Below, one piece after another: positions 24,213 through 24,225 of a stretch of 24,225 nucleotides of DNA. The notes beneath the pieces were generated by a model. The model worked only from the letters and a program-made list of their open reading frames with translations. It ran no database searches and was not told the origin of the DNA. Numbering within the stretch: position 1 is the stretch's first letter; the number at the start of each line of letters is the position of its first letter. Both the position numbers and the translations under genes were made by a program. The stretch is from Treponema sp. UBA1747 (GTDB taxonomy: Bacteria; Spirochaetota; Spirochaetia; Treponematales; Treponemataceae). The DNA lies in NCBI GenBank assembly GCA_002315375.1, contig DCHR01000042.1:191-24415 (forward strand). Direction: 5' to 3'.

Positions 24213-24225
24213 GTGAATTGACTTA

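Noticed and set aside
24170..24225. T-box or other riboswitch before valS
   Set aside because: Only 56 bases are available and no specifier-loop or T-box consensus is visible.

Overview
The window looks like a chromosomal segment of a host-associated spirochaete, most likely a gut- or mouth-type Treponema. This is an inference from gene content: BspA-type leucine-rich repeats, YARHG-domain secreted proteins, many short-lipobox lipoproteins, FecR plus class III cyclase, and moderate-to-low GC with purine-rich ribosome sites. No taxonomic marker was searched. Genes are densely packed and no stretch over 300 bases lacks a gene. I saw no tRNA, rRNA, CRISPR array, IS element or phage gene.

Layout. 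(1) Positions 1-9119, minus strand: a tight four-gene run transcribed leftward. It holds a mosaic surface/envelope protein (Ig-like repeats, beta-barrel-like segment, LRR_5, CIA30-like C-terminus), a lipoprotein built of eight divergent ~100-residue repeats, a membrane adenylate cyclase with a periplasmic sensor and HAMP domain, and a FecR-domain membrane protein with a very long Lys/Glu/Ala helix that runs off the left edge. Spacing is +1 bp, 44 bp and a 34-35 bp overlap, so these look like one operon that could link an envelope signal to cAMP. (2) 9209-11656, plus strand: a cytoplasmic GH95 glycosidase (alpha-L-fucosidase family), divergent from the operon and closed by a bidirectional terminator. 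(3) 11754-15020, minus strand: RseC/MucC-like protein, TPR protein, secreted protein of unknown function, and polyprenyl diphosphate synthase. (4) 15139-16172, plus strand: PadR regulator plus DUF2812 membrane protein, with a striking set of ATATATCG-type operators in the divergent promoter. (5) 16173-17336: HD (alarmone-hydrolase-like) protein on the minus strand and a small lipoprotein on the plus strand. (6) 17340-20136, minus strand: two tandem paralogous secreted YARHG-type proteins with a RHH/PIN (VapBC-like) toxin-antitoxin module between them. (7) 20233-21267, plus strand: a protein of unknown function, then a dense cluster of hairpins. (8) 21425-24169, minus strand: valyl-tRNA synthetase.

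The most interesting signals are: the eight-repeat lipoprotein and the mosaic barrel/LRR protein in a cyclase operon; four genes whose -10 hexamer ends 6-7 nt before the ATG with no Shine-Dalgarno sequence, which suggests leaderless mRNAs; the palindrome filling the -35/-10 spacer of padR; a toxin-antitoxin module between duplicated genes; and a family of small hairpins with a shared TTCGACA-type loop and different, still-paired stems.
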